A stretch of DNA of 64,000 nt from Erinaceus europaeus (taxonomy: Eukaryota > Chordata > Mammalia > Eulipotyphla > Erinaceidae): NCBI RefSeq assembly GCF_950295315.1, contig NC_080168.1:2486573-2550572 (forward strand). Reading direction: 5' to 3'. Positions 10,900 through 21,499 of the stretch are shown here, piece after piece. The notes beneath the pieces were generated by a model. That model was not told where the DNA came from. It did no database searches and saw only the letters and a list, made by a program, of their open reading frames with translations. Numbering within the stretch: the first letter of the stretch is position 1; every line of letters begins with the position of its first letter. The translations under genes and the position numbers were made by a program.

Positions 10900-11205
10900 T
10901 TATTATTATCTGTCACAAGGGTAATTGCTTGGGCTCAGTGCCAGCACTACAAATCTGTTGCTCCCCACAGCCATTTTCTTTCTTATTTTCTATCTTTCTT
11001 TCTCATTTTCATTTTATTTGATGGGACAGACAGAAATTGAGAGGAGAGGGAGGGGGGATCTAGAGGGAGAGAGGAAGAGAGATACCTGCAGATTGCTTCA
11101 AGACACATGAAACATTCCCCTCTGACATTGGGGAGTGAGGGCTTGAACCTGGGTCCTTGTGCATGGTGATATGTGTGATTAACCAGGTGTGCCACTGCCC
11201 AGCCC
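10900..11205 (-). repeat. SINE-B
   Basis: Antisense: AAGGGTAATTGCTTGGGCTC, then CACAGCCATTTTC, purine-rich body, GGCTTGAACCTGGGTCC and the head complement ending CCACTGCCCAGCCCC. Moderately diverged. Confidence 0.85.
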
Positions 11206-11229
11206 CTCACTTTTTTAAAATTTATTTTT

Positions 11230-11268
<39 letters not shown>

Positions 11269-11390
11269 CAAGAACACTCCTCATCTCTAATTTATGATGG
11301 CACTGGGGATTGAACCTGGGACTTCAGAGCCTCAGGCGTGAAAATCTTTTGCAGAACCATTATGCTGTTTCCCCAGGTCTCTGAAATTTC
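11206..11390 (-). repeat. SINE-D
   Basis: Abuts the previous SINE. Tail complement TTTTTAAAATTTATTTTTAA, a (GA)n run, TGGGGATTGAACCTGGGACT (B box), AGCCTCAGGCGTGAAAATC and ATTATGCTGTTTCCCCAGG (start). All SINE-D landmarks are in order, in antisense. Confidence 0.88.
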
Positions 11391-12044
11391 TTTTTATTGT
11401 GTCTTAGCTGCTGTTTCTGTTGTCCTGCTGTCATATGCTGACTTTTGATTTGTACCGGCATGTCCTTCCTTGTCTTGGCGTCCTATTGGGTCATTCCATG
11501 GTTGATGCTTTCTGGTCCTTTGGCAGTTTCACAAAATGGAATCCTAGTTTCAAAATAGAATCTTTTGTGTCAAGTCTTTGATACTCATATCATATTTGGA
11601 GATAATCCTGTGGTGGTTGACCTGAACTCAGGAGTCTTCATCTTGACCACCGATGGTCCACCATATGCTGGGTAGACAGCTCCATGTCACCACCAGTTCT
11701 GGATTTGGTCTGCTGTGGACGTGAGGTCTCTAAATTGCTTTGTTAGTCTTAATGCTTGAGCTTCAGGATTTCTCACAAACAGTAGAGAAAGGAACATGAG
11801 CTTGCTAGACTGAGCTCTGCCTGCTTCCTTCTTGGTGCTTTGTGTCTGCTATTTGACTTGTTTGCTCTCCTGTGATCTGGGTGGTGTTCCAATCATTTTC
11901 TAGATAAGGAAACTAAGAAGCTCAGAAATGTTATTTACCTTTTTCAGCAGAGCGTAGCTGATAAGCCAAACTTATACTTTCTATCCCCTAGTTCTGTCTC
12001 TGTCACCACCAGCTGCTGATGTAACCCCGGGGGCTCCTGAAGCA
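11391..12044. other. Unassigned unique DNA
   Basis: No repeat family or exon recognised. Composition is ordinary and no long frame occurs. Confidence 0.5.
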
Positions 12045-12185
12045 TTATTTGCAATCCTCATAACAGCTCTGCCTTTTTATTTCCTTTATCTACCTGGTGA
12101 TGAAATTGAAGCACAGAGAGCTCACGTATCTTGTCCCACATGACACAGCTAGGAGATTCAAGTCTGGAACTGCCGGCCTTCTCTC
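12045..12185 (-). repeat. MIR
   Basis: Contains the MIR core in antisense: GATGAAATTGAAGCACAGAG followed by CACATGACACAGCTAGGAG and a decayed AACTGCCGGCC. Ancient mammalian-wide tRNA-derived SINE. Confidence 0.8.
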
Positions 12186-12479
12186 TCATACCCTTCTCAC
12201 TGACCTTGTTGAGCCCCTTTCTAATACCCAGGTAGTAGAAGACTGATTAAAAGAAAAGTAACATCAGAGTTGATGGGGAAAGATGAATCTTCTTACAAGT
12301 CAGTTTGTATATGCAATATGCAGAGGGAGGTGGTGGGACATGGAACTCCATCCTTAGGCTTGGTGGTTAGTGAGCTGGTTGTAAGAATAGGTGATCCTCA
12401 AACCTTCTTTTTGACTGTTTCCTATTGGCTGGTTGTCAGACATGACCTAGACCACCTTGTCGTCCAGGCTTTGACTTCT

Positions 12480-12764
12480 TTTTTTTTAATATATATTTAT
12501 TTATTTTACTTTTTGTTGCCCTTGTTGTTTTTTTATTGTTCTTGTAATTATTATTGTTGTTGGATAGGACAGAGAGGAATGGAGAGAGGAGTGGAAGACA
12601 GAGAGGGGGAGAGAAAGATAGACACCTGCAGACCTGATTCACCGCCTGTGAAGCGACTCCCCTGCAGGTGGGGAGCTGAGGGCTTGAACTGGGATCCTTA
12701 CGCAGGATCTTGCACTTCGCGCCACATGCACTCAACTCGTTGCACTACCGCCCTACTCCCCCAG
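12480..12764 (-). repeat. SINE-A with 11-bp TSD
   Basis: Full antisense SINE-A. Perfect direct repeat CTTTGACTTCT at 12469-12479 and 12766-12776. Several substitutions in the head (AACTCGTTGCACTACCGCCC). Confidence 0.95.
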
Positions 12765-13149
12765 CCTTTGACTTCTAAGTATTTCATCCGTAGCCATAGT
12801 CCGTAACTCTTTTGATATCTAATCCCACCCATATCCCCAACCATTTAAGGTCCATTTCTGCAAGGTAAGACACTCAGTGAGAGAGCTGAAACAATACCAG
12901 GATATTTTATCATCATCAGGAAAAGGTTACCTGGGCCCCCACATCCCCAGTCCAGAATCTTCAGCCAAATGGAGATCCCTGGAAAAGGGTTCTAGCACAC
13001 TGCTACCATCAGCATCCAATGAATGGTTTCTTTTTGGCACTAGAAAGAAAATCTACTTTTATTTATTTATTTTTTCCTTGATTGTTCCCAAATCTATCAA
13101 GGCAAAACACACTCAGCTCACCCTGGAGAATCAGTAGACTGTGCAAGTC

Positions 13150-14165
13150 TCCTAATCTAATTACATCCCCAGCCCAAACCTTCTTCATTTCTCGCCTCCT
13201 AATTGATTTCCCTGTTCCCACCCCTGCAATTCATTCTCTACTCAGCAGACACACAGATCCTTTTCATTTGTGAATCTGATCATGTCACTCATCTGCTCCA
13301 AGTCCCTCCATGACTTACTGTGTTCCTCTCAGGAAAGACAGAAAGCTCTTGCTGGGTCTCGTGTAACTGAGGGTAGGGCACTATCCCTTCAGGAAAGGAC
13401 TAGGGGTTAAGTATTTCAGGTCTTGGGGTGGGGTGGTCTCTGAGGGTAGTGCTCTACTTTGCCATAGAATGAAATCAACCAGGTATATGTAAATGAGTGG
13501 GCGTGGCTATGTCCCAACAGGACTTCCTTTACAGGGAACAGGAAGTAGAATAGATTTGGTTTAGGGCGGGACTGGGTGGCATGCACCTGGTTAAGCACAC
13601 AAGGTTCCGGATTTGAACTCCTGCTCCCCTACCTGCAGAGGGTGAGTTTCACAAAGCAGTGAAGCAGGTCTGCAAGTGTCTGTCTGTCTTTCTCCATCTC
13701 CATCTCCCCCTTCCCTTTCATTTTCTATCTGTCCTATCTAGTAAAAATAGGAAAATAAATGGCTGCCAGGAGCAGTGGATTTTTAGTGTAAGCACTGAGC
13801 CCCAGCAATAAGCCTGGTGGCAAGAAAAAAGATAATTAAAATAAGTAATAAACAAGATTTGGCTTAGGGGCTGCCACTTGCAGCAAGTGATGTAGCTTTG
13901 TTCCCTCTTGGCCTTTACCTCCACAGACACTCCCAGTCGCTGCTTGGGTCTTGGCATTGGCTGTTCCATCTAGAACATTCTTCTCTTATATATCTGAGTG
14001 GCTCCTTTTCTCATTTCTTCCAAGATTCTGTTTAACTGCCCTCTCCAGAGAGCCCTCCCTGGCTATTCCATCTGAAATAGTCACCATCTTATTTTCTCAG
14101 CATCTCCTGCCTCTCTTGTTTTGTTATCCTCAATAACCAAGGCTTCTACCCAGCCTGTTTATTTG
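13150..14165 (+). repeat. L2 3' end, split by a SINE
   Basis: Sense-strand L2. The left part has GAATCTGATCATGTCACTCATC with TCCAAGTCCCTCCATGACTT; after the SINE-B, the right part has GCATTGGCTGTTCCATCTAG, then AGAGCCCTCCCTGGC and a terminal TTTATTTGTAGAATG. The order and spacing agree with the ancient L2 3' region. Interrupted at 13567-13854. Confidence 0.75.
13567..13854 (+). repeat. SINE-B nested in L2, 15-bp TSD
   Basis: Sense SINE-B from the head (ACTGGGTGGCATGCACCTGG) to the tail (GCCAGGAGCAGTGG, CCCCAGCAATAAGCCTGG). Flanked by AGATTTGGTTTAGGG (13552-13566) and AGATTTGGCTTAGGG (13855-13869), one mismatch. The duplication is short L2 sequence, so the insertion postdates the L2. Confidence 0.92.
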
Positions 14166-14184
14166 TAGAATGAAGAAGTGATTT

Positions 14185-15000
14185 CTTCAGGCAAGTATGA
14201 CTTGGTCTCCTCCTTCAAGCCAGGCGGCACTCTGCATGCTGGAGTTTCACAAAGAACAAAACAGACAAAGGCCGTATTGTCCCTGGGCTGCATGTCTAGC
14301 CGGGGAAGACAGACAATGCAAGAAGTGAAAAGTAAACCATCAGTGTGGCAGGTGGAGATAAGTGCTGGGCGAGGGGACAAGTTGCAGGGAGCTCACCTCT
14401 CGGATTCTCTGCAGTGTTTCTTCTCTGCCTGGTGTCATGGCTAAGGTTTCCCCAGTGACAGCAACTGTGAAATGAGCTTCCTTTGCTCATTAAAGAGTTC
14501 CTTCCACAGAGCTGGTGTGCCTGATAAAATCCTGGAACCGAGAGGGGGAGCCACAGACTGTGCAGAACTGGTGTGTCTGCACAGTCTGGGAAGGGAGGTA
14601 AAGGTTTCAGCAGCGGGATGGGAAGCTGGAAGTTGTGGCATGTAATAGGATCTGAACACAAGGGCCTGCGTCGCAAGTGTTGTTTGTGGCGTGCTGCCTG
14701 AACGCCAAGGCACTATGGAACAATGCACTTCTAAGTTGGATGCTTAATAAATCAGCCAGGCGTGCATTATGATGCCGCAGTGGAGCCCTTGTTGTCTCTT
14801 AATGCTCAGTTATACAGTACGGAATCTGGGCTGGGCTTTCTATCATCCTGGATGTGTGGCAGGAAGGGTCCCAGCTCTCATGGCTCTATGTGGGAATAGA
14901 TTCATTTGCCTCTTGGCAGAGTGACTCACTCTGGTTGACAGTTAGATCTGCAGGGACCTGACACTGAATCTCAGGTTTTGACATTGAATCTCAGGTTTTC
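14185..15000. other. Unassigned unique DNA with a perfect hairpin
   Basis: About 0.8 kb with no repeat I recognise. Contains a perfect 13-bp inverted repeat listed separately. Overlapping frames on both strands show no protein family. Confidence 0.5.
14554..14588. other. Perfect 13-bp stem, 9-nt loop
   Basis: CAGACTGTGCAGA at 14554-14566 is the exact reverse complement of TCTGCACAGTCTG at 14576-14588. It is seen directly in the sequence. Too short for a microRNA precursor and without a T-run, so function is unknown. Confidence 0.75.
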
Positions 15001-15007
15001 AGGCTAC

Positions 15008-15068
15008 AGAAGGGAAAGATGAGGCTCACAGAGAGGCAGTTACTCACCCGAGGTTACAAGATATGGGA
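15008..15068 (-). repeat. MIR fragment
   Basis: Antisense MIR core: GATGAGGCTCACAGAGAGGC followed by ACTCACCCGAGGTTACAAG. Confidence 0.65.
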
Positions 15069-15238
15069 TGGGGCTGGGGAGAGAGCATAATGGTCCTGCA
15101 CAAGATTTTCATGCCCAAGAGGCCAAGGTCCCAGGTTCAACTCCCAACACCACTGTCAGCCAGGGCTGAGCAGTACTTTGTTTTTTCACTGTGTCTTTCT
15201 CTCTAAATCTCCCTCTCTCATTAAAATAAAATAAAGTT
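15069..15238 (+). repeat. SINE-D, sense
   Basis: GGGGCTGGGGAGAGAGCATAAT head, TCATGCCCAAGAGGCCAAGG, CCCAGGTTCAACTCCC (B box), CTGAGCAGTACTTTG and tail TTAAAATAAAATAAAG. Complete. It faces an antisense copy immediately downstream. Confidence 0.9.
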
Positions 15239-15239
15239 T

Positions 15240-15390
15240 ATATTTAATTAATTAATTAAGTATATTATTATTATTTTATCAGAGCACTGCACAGCTCTGG
15301 CTTATGGTGGTGTGGGGGATTGAACCTGGGACTTTGGAGCCTCAGGCATGAGAGTCTGTTTGCATAACAGTAATCTTTGCTTGAGCTCCA
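15240..15390 (-). repeat. SINE-D, antisense
   Basis: Tail complement with TTATTATTATTTTATC, then GCACAGCTCTGGCTTATGG, GGATTGAACCTGGGAC and GCATGAGAGTCTGTTTGCA. Forms an inverted pair with the sense SINE-D to its left, tails touching. Confidence 0.88.
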
Positions 15391-15559
15391 TAGTTCACAT
15401 GGAGGTGGACTAGAAATGTTGTCTGTGAAGATGGTGTCAGAGCTGCAGATAGAACTGTATCTTTGGAGTCTTTTTCCATCAGTCCACTTAATAGCCCAGT
15501 AGTTTGAGGTCTGCTGATTGCAGTTCATGTCTGTCTTTCATATCCAGAACCATCTGTAC

Positions 15560-16140
15560 TGAGATGCCCAGAGGGTCATCCATGTTGAGAATGACTCTCT
15601 GTATCAGGGGCAAAATGGCATCTTCAAGTCAAACACACCCACCCGAAAAGATCTGTGTCTACCTGTGTTCATAACAGCATCATTTGTCACAGACAAAAGC
15701 TGGAAGCCACCCAGGTGTCCAACAACAGATGACCGGCGGAGAAAGTTATGGCCTGTATACACAATGGGATACTACTCAGCTGTGAAGAATGATGAATTCA
15801 CCTTCTTCATCTCATCTTGGAAGGAGCTTGAAGGAATCATGCTAAGTGAGATGAGCCAGAAAGAGAAAGATGAGTATGGGATGATCCCACTCATAGACAG
15901 AAGCTGAGAAATAAGAAGGGAAGGGGAAACACACCACCTAACTTGGACTATGTTAGATGTCTTGCACCCAAGTAAAGGACTCTGGAATGGGGGTGAGGGG
16001 ACCTTGAGGTCCTGGTGCATGATGGGGGAGGAGGACTTAGGTTGGGGGTGAGAGTCTTTTGCAAAAAACCGAGAAATATTATACATGTACTAACAACTGT
16101 ATTTATTGTTGACTATAAGTTATCCATTCAAACAAAAAAG
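15560..16140 (+). mobile_element. L1 3' end, 5' truncated
   Basis: Sense L1. An 80-codon open segment at 15665-15907 carries the ORF2 C-terminus (KSWKPPRCPTTDDR; MGYYSAVKNDEFTFF; EMSQKEKDEYGM), followed by a 3' UTR with CAAGTAAAGGACTCTGGAAT and AGAGTCTTTTGCAAAAAACC. The UTR belongs to a subfamily also seen at 18210-18385. No catalytic domain is present. Confidence 0.9.
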
Positions 16141-16159
16141 AGAAATGAAAATTAATACG

Positions 16160-16458
16160 ACAGTGATATATTGATAATAAGAGTTGGCCTGCTAGGCTGG
16201 CTAAAAAATGGATTGTTAATACCAAGAGCTGCCAAGGGTGGAGTTTCAGTAGAATCCTTACATGTAGCTGCTAGGACTGTAAACTGGACAGTCATGTCAG
16301 AAAGCCACTTGGTAAACATATAAACAGCTGCTTCTCCTCTGGCCCAGCCACTCGATACCAGGTCTTTTGCCACCAAGAAGAGAATGTGCAAGTCTACTAA
16401 AATATGCACAAGGATATCCAGAGCATCTTCATTTATAACAGCAAAAGAGTTTGGAATT
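16160..16458 (+). repeat. Older L1 ORF2 3' fragment
   Basis: Nucleotide pattern of the conserved ORF2 C-terminal region: TAAACTGGACAGTCATG, CCAGCCACTCGATACCAGG, ACTAAAATATGCACAAGGA, CATTTATAACAGCAAAAG. All frames are broken. Joined directly to the younger L1 end on its left. Confidence 0.7.
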
Positions 16459-16459
16459 A

Positions 16460-16652
16460 AAATTTTTTTAAACTTTTTTTTAAATCAATTTTATTTTTGA
16501 GGGAGTTGCAAAGAGAGATACACACACACAGAATCACCAGAACACTGCTCAGCTCTGGTTTACGGTGGTGCAGGGGATTGAACCTGGGACTCATGAGCCT
16601 CAGGCATGGGAGTATGTTTGCATAACCATTATGCTGTCTCCCCTGCACCTCC
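16460..16652 (-). repeat. SINE-D
   Basis: Antisense: T-rich tail complement, short CA run, GAACACTGCTCAGCTCTGG, GGGATTGAACCTGGGACTC and AACCATTATGCTGTCTCCC. Well preserved. Confidence 0.9.
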
Positions 16653-16798
16653 CCCATTTTTTTTAACTACTTGGATGCATTTCCCAAATTGAATGTACAG
16701 CCAACGAAAACAGACACAGGTTCCACACTGAAGGAGTCCATTGATAGGGAGTTCAAGAGGAACAGAGCTAGTGTATAGTCATACACACCAGAACGGTG

Positions 16799-16982
16799 GA
16801 GGCCAAGTGGTGGCATACCTGGTAGAGTGCACATGTTACCATGCCTGATGACCTGGCTTCTCTACCTGCAAGGAGAGGGCTCACAAGTAGTGGAGCAGTG
16901 CTGCAGGTGTATCTTTCTCTTCTCTTTACTTCTCTCTCTCCCTCTGTATCTCTCCTTTCTTTCCTCTCTCTCTTTTTTCTTT
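16799..16982 (+). repeat. SINE-C/B head, sense
   Basis: Head AGGCCAAGTGGTGGCATACCT, decayed B box, GTAGTGGAGCAGTGCTGCAG and CT-rich body to about 16982. Joined without a clear tail to the antisense SINE-B that follows. Confidence 0.7.
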
Positions 16983-17690
16983 GTTGCCTCCAGGGTTATT
17001 GCTGGGGCTGGGAGTCAGCATTATGAGTCCATTGCTCCTGGAAGCCATTTTTAAATTTTTTTATAAAACGGAAACACTGACAGGACCATAGGATAAGAGG
17101 GGTACAACTCCACACAGTTCCCACCACCAGAACTCCGTATCCCATCCCCTCCCCTGATAGCTTTCCTATTATTTATCCCTCTGGAGTATGGACCCAGGGT
17201 CATTGTGGGATGCAGAAGGTGGAAGGTGTGACTTCTGTAATTGCTTCCCCACTGAACATGGGCGTTGCCAGGTGGATCCATACTCCCAGCCTGTCTCTCT
17301 TTCTTTCCCTGGTGGGGCAGGGCTCTGGGGAAGCAGGGCTCCAGGACACATTGGTGGGGTCGTCTGTCCAGGGAAGTCTGGTTGGCGTCAAGGCAGCATC
17401 TGGAACCTGGTGGCCTCTCCCGAGATTTCTAGGTTGAAAGCTGCTTCCTTGCAGAGCTCACACCAGGTGTTGTCTCCAAGCTGCCATCTTCCATTTTATT
17501 GAATAGCACAGAGAGAAATTGAGAGAAGAGGGGGAGATAGAGAGAGAGATAGATAGACACCTGCAGACCTTGTGAAGCCCCCCCCCCACCCCCGCAGGGA
17601 GTGGGAACTGGAGCCTGGATCCTTTCAAGTGTCCTTGCACTTTATACTATGTGTGCTTAACCGGGTGCACCAACCTCCTGGCTCTCTCCC
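16983..17690 (-). repeat. SINE-B split by family X
   Basis: 3' signature at 16985-17050 (TGCCTCCAGGGTTATTGCTG; CTGGAAGCCATTTTT); remainder at 17478-17690 (CCATTTTATTGAATAGCACA to CCGGGTGCACCAACC). The part between is a family X insertion. The flanks (GAAGCCATTTTT versus AAGCTGCCATCTT) look like a worn duplication. Confidence 0.8.
17052..17477 (-). mobile_element. Family X copy in a SINE
   Basis: Antisense, 5' truncated: tail complement, ACAACTCCACACAGTTCCCA, GGACCCAGGGTCATTGTGGG, CCAGGACACATTGGTGGGG, ending in a short stretch around AACCTGGTGGCCTC. Closely similar to 6427-6835. Contains no gene. Confidence 0.85.
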
Positions 17691-18050
17691 TCTGTGTCTC
17701 TCTCTGTTTGTCATCCTCTAGCCAAAGGGGGAAAAAGACTGTCAGGAGGGATGAACTTGTGAACTGGTATAGGCACCGAGCCTGTCCCATGAATATATGA
17801 AACTGTATGCCTGTGGACACAGTCCTGGACCCCACATTTCTTTAATAAAGTGATCTAAGAAAAACAAAACAAAGAATAACAACCAACAAGAACCAAAACC
17901 AAACCATAGCTAGGGTACCATTTCCTTCCAAACAAACGAAAACCCTAGATCTGTCTTATTATACCAGCTACAAAAGGGTGAAGAATGACAGAGGTTCTGG
18001 GTTTTGTTCTTGGAGATGAAGAGGAAAGGACTTGCCTGCAAGAGCTTCGT
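17691..18050. other. Unassigned
   Basis: A segment near 17745-17850 with TATGAAACTGTATGCCTGTG and TCTTTAATAAAG could be an unrecognised retrotransposon 3' UTR. Otherwise nothing identified. Confidence 0.3.
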
Positions 18051-18074
18051 CAGGAGATGCTTCTGGGTCAGGCA

Positions 18075-18185
18075 GCACCTCCAGGAGCCTCCAGGAGCAG
18101 TGGATTAATAGTGCAGGCACGGAGCCCCAGAGATAACCCTGGAGGCAAAAATAAAAACAATAATAATAATCAAAGAAAAAGAAAC
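18075..18185 (+). repeat. SINE-B tail fragment
   Basis: Only the 3' end: CCTCCAGGAGCAGTGGATTA, GCACGGAGCCCCAGAGATAA, CCCTGGAGGCAAAAATAAAA, then an A-rich tail. Confidence 0.8.
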
Positions 18186-18209
18186 ACTAGGGGTTATTGC
18201 ACAAAAACA

Positions 18210-18400
18210 AAGGACTTTGGGGAAGGAGAGTTGGAGGAGGCAGGGAGGGGCTGTCTTGAGGTCCTGGTGCCTGTTGGTTGGGAAGATCTAAGTTGGGGGA
18301 GAGAGTATTTTGCAGACACCTATCAGGAGGAGATGAGAAATTGTATCTGTGTGTGAACACCTGTACTGTGAATCATAGCCACCACTACCCGCTACCCCCT
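18210..18400 (+). repeat. L1 3' UTR fragment
   Basis: Colinear with 15985-16110: CTTGAGGTCCTGGTGCCTG, AGTTGGGGGAGAGAGTATTT, GAGAAATTGTATCTG. Diverged and without coding sequence. Confidence 0.7.
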
Positions 18401-18942
18401 CCAATGCTAAATTCGATTCAGACAGACAGAACTAATGAGAAGGACATGGAGCCTTGCTGTGTGGTCTTGAACCCTGGCCTGCTCTGGCAGAGAGGATGGA
18501 GGGTAGAGCAAGGTAGACAGAGACCTTTGTGGTGTCTGCCAGCCTGACCTTCAGCATGGCTGTGCCCAGGGGAGGGACAAGTGGCAGGACACTGCTTCTG
18601 GGGGCCACTCTTCCAGAGGGAGCAAGGCCTGCTCTCTCCTGACTCTACCGCAGATTCTGTTGGGGTCACGCTACCTTCTGCTTTGTTCTAGCAGTGCACA
18701 GAGTCCTATCACGTGTGCTTTTTCCTACTCTGAGGAGGCTGGGTACTTTCATTTCCACGACTGACACAACAGAAAGCCTTGATGTGCTTCCTAGTGTACT
18801 GCTAGGTGCCGCTTCTCCAAATCCTTTGCAGATTCCTGTAGTGCTGGCCCACACAGATATATGCATAACTGTACCAAGGTCGGTAAAGAGCTCTGCTTAA
18901 TTCCCCACCTCCAAACAGTCTTCTTCTTACCTTAAGCAATCA

Positions 18943-18943
18943 A

Positions 18944-18988
<45 letters not shown>
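18943..18988. repeat. (TTA)n microsatellite
   Basis: Pure ATT/TTA trinucleotide run of about 15 units. Confidence 0.95.
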
Positions 18989-18990
<2 letters not shown>

Positions 18991-19014
18991 TTTCTTTTTG
19001 TGCATAAAGATCAG

Positions 19015-19155
19015 GACTCTGGCCACCTGGTCCAAGTGTCAGCTCAGCCCACCTGCTAGCTGTTAAAATTTTTCCACCTCTTGGGGCCTTAGTTTTCTTC
19101 ATTTGTAGGTGAAAGGTGTTGGCCCAGATTACAACTCCAGCCCTTGTTCTGGGAT
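19015..19155 (+). repeat. MIR
   Basis: Sense MIR traits: CACCTGCTAGCTGTTAAAAT, CACCTCTTGGGGCCTTAGTT and TTCTTCATTTGTAGGTGAAA, the usual order of the MIR core. Confidence 0.65.
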
Positions 19156-19641
19156 CGTGCTCACATATGGCTTCAGGTTATGGGAATTGTGTTTCTTTGT
19201 TCATTAGGAACAAAGAGCACACCTCGGATTTTAAAGGTTGTGACTATAATATGGCTTCAAAACCTTCATTTCTCAGTAACGATTTTTAAGAGGTGAGAGC
19301 TGGCTGGTGCAAGGGAACCTGAATTTCCCCCCTTTCTTTCTCTCTCTTTCACACCCTCCCCTTCTCCTTTCCTCCCTCCCTTCTTTGCTTTTCTCTCTTT
19401 CTTTCTTCTTTATTTTTTCTTTTTAAAATAACATTAAAGCCCCTGTCTTTGAGGAAGAAGGCACTAAATGTGTTTTGAATGTTTCAAGTCAAAGCTCACC
19501 GGGGGGTGGAGAGCTATAGATTTTCAATAAGCACCTTCTTCCAGCGCTTTTAAGAATTTCACTTATGAGGTTAATGAAATCTTCAGAAACTCTATATAAT
19601 ACCAGAAAAAATTCATCTGTGGAATTTTTCTAAATATTCTC

Positions 19642-19808
19642 TGTCCATCATCTATCTGTCTGCCTGTTTGTCTCTCTACCTAATCTTTCTGTCATTTATC
19701 TAGCATCTATAGCTATCACATATAATCTATCGATCTTCTATCATCTATCTGTCTATCATCTATCTATCTAATCTTCTATATCTATCATCTATCTTTTTGT
19801 CTTTCTTC
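19642..19808. repeat. Degenerate (TCTA)n tract
   Basis: Repeated ATCTATCTGTC and CTATCATCT units with interruptions. Confidence 0.85.
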
Positions 19809-20959
19809 CACCCCCAGCTCCATTTGTCCATCACAAACAAGGGTCTTCTCTGCAGATTCTGAATCTGATTGGCTATTTGGGAACCTGAGGACTCAGGGGG
19901 CTTGAGCACACCCCCAGATCCCTGTCATCTCCCCACCCTGCTGCAGCACTCAGGTACCTCATGACCTTCCCAGCTCCTGGGGTCCAATATGTTGGGGTCC
20001 AACCCCATGTTGTTGTTTTTCACTGCCAGTTACAGATACTTGTTTCTGTTCACCCTATTGTTCAGTCCCCCGTTGAAGATACTTGTTTCTGTTCACCCTA
20101 TCTCTCAAGATGCTGCTTTAATACAACCACAAGTAAGATTTACCTTCTTGTCAAGCCACATACAGCCCTTTGCTGAGGAGTCTCAGGGCCTCCAGGGTGT
20201 TCAGCACCCCAGGTCTGTTTAGTGCATTCAGACATACAAAGAATGTCCTCTCCCTCCTCCCACCTGGGAGCAAAATGGACAGAGGTGACTTCTCTCCCCT
20301 TTTGCAAGTTTTCTTGAGATTGTGTCAACACTCATTCTTAGTGATTTAAAGATTAAGAAATGAAGTATGTTTCTGAAAACTTAATTCAATATAATTTTGG
20401 GGCAGGGGGGAACATGCATACATTTTGAAGAGGCAGCCCCCAAGTCCAAAAAGACCCAGTTGAAAGGACAAGCTGGAGTTTAATTAAAAGCAGTGGGCCT
20501 GGGCGGATTCTTCACATTTTTCGAGGATCGAGTTACCTGGATGGAATGACAAGTTGTGGGATGGGCATGATGTAAACAAAAAGTTCAAATGAGAACTTTT
20601 AAGAAATTACAGTCAAAAGACCCTCTTCAAAAAGAGTGTCCATCTTGGGCATTAACCTCCAGCATTGAACTAAAAACAATTTTAAAAAGCTTAAAAGAGT
20701 GAAGACAAGCCTTTCAGGTCCTCCTCAGATGTCTTGGCTCCAGCTTTGTGGGAAGCTGGGGTTTCTCTTGTTGGCTTTGCTCTCTGAGATGAGTGTCTGA
20801 GACTCCTCAGAGTCCATCCTGAGCCACTCGGATTTCAAAGGAACTTTTGTGAGTCTTGTGTCTGAGACGCTCACAGTGTAATGAGTGGACCTGCTGGAAG
20901 GGCTGCAAAACACAGACCAGGAACCGGGAGGCGATCAGCTCGTGATTCTGTCTCTTTTA

Positions 20960-21287
20960 GATTTTTTTTAAATTAATTTTTTTTTTTCAGATTGCTACCA
21001 GGGTTATCACAGGGCTGGTGTCTACATGAAGAATCCACTGCTCTCAGCAGCCATTCCCCCCCCTTTCTTTTTGTATCTCTCTCTCTTGCTTTCTTTTTTA
21101 TTAATAGAGACAGAGGAATTGAGAGAAAAGGAGGAGATAGAGAAGGAGAGAAAAGGAGACACTCACTTTACTACTTTATAGCTTGTGGACCTTCCCTCAC
21201 GCAGGTGGGGACTGGGGTCTTGAACCCGTGTTCCTGCACACGGCAACATGTGCACTCTACCAGTTGTACCACTATCCAGACTCTTTC
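20960..21287 (-). repeat. SINE-B
   Basis: Antisense; ACCAGGGTTATCACAGGGC, TCAGCAGCCATTCCCC, purine body, GGTCTTGAACCCGTG and TACCAGTTGTACCACTATCC. First of three consecutive antisense SINEs. Confidence 0.85.
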
Positions 21288-21294
21288 CTTTTTC

Positions 21295-21485
21295 TTTCAT
21301 TCTTTTTAGAGATGGAGAGAATTTGAGAGGAAGATGGGAAGGTGAGCAAGAGAGAGAGAGAGAGACCTGCACCACTAATCAATTTCTTGTGAAGCTTCTA
21401 CCCTGCATGTAGGAACCTGGAACTTGGACCCTGGAATCAGGTATGGTAATATGTGTGTTCTACTGAGTATGTCACTACATGGTTC
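21295..21485 (-). repeat. SINE-C-like, old
   Basis: Antisense: TTTAGAGATGGAGAGAATTT, GA run, GTGAAGCTTCTACCCTGCAT, AACTTGGACCCTGG and TTCTACTGAGTATGTCACTA. Second of the tandem series. Confidence 0.75.
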
Positions 21486-21499
21486 CTCCATTTCTGGTT

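Larger units (their letters stand above)
18420..20955. other. Mostly unique; MIR, (TTA)n, (TCTA)n inside
   Basis: About 2.5 kb. Holds a (TTA)n run (18943-18988), a probable MIR (19015-19155), a degenerate TCTA/CTAT tetranucleotide tract (19642-19808) and a 24-bp direct repeat (20035-20058 and 20078-20101). No exon recognised. Confidence 0.5.

Noticed and set aside
12270..12806. 178-codon plus-strand frame
   Set aside because: Its second half is SINE-A sequence read backwards; the first half has no family or splice support.
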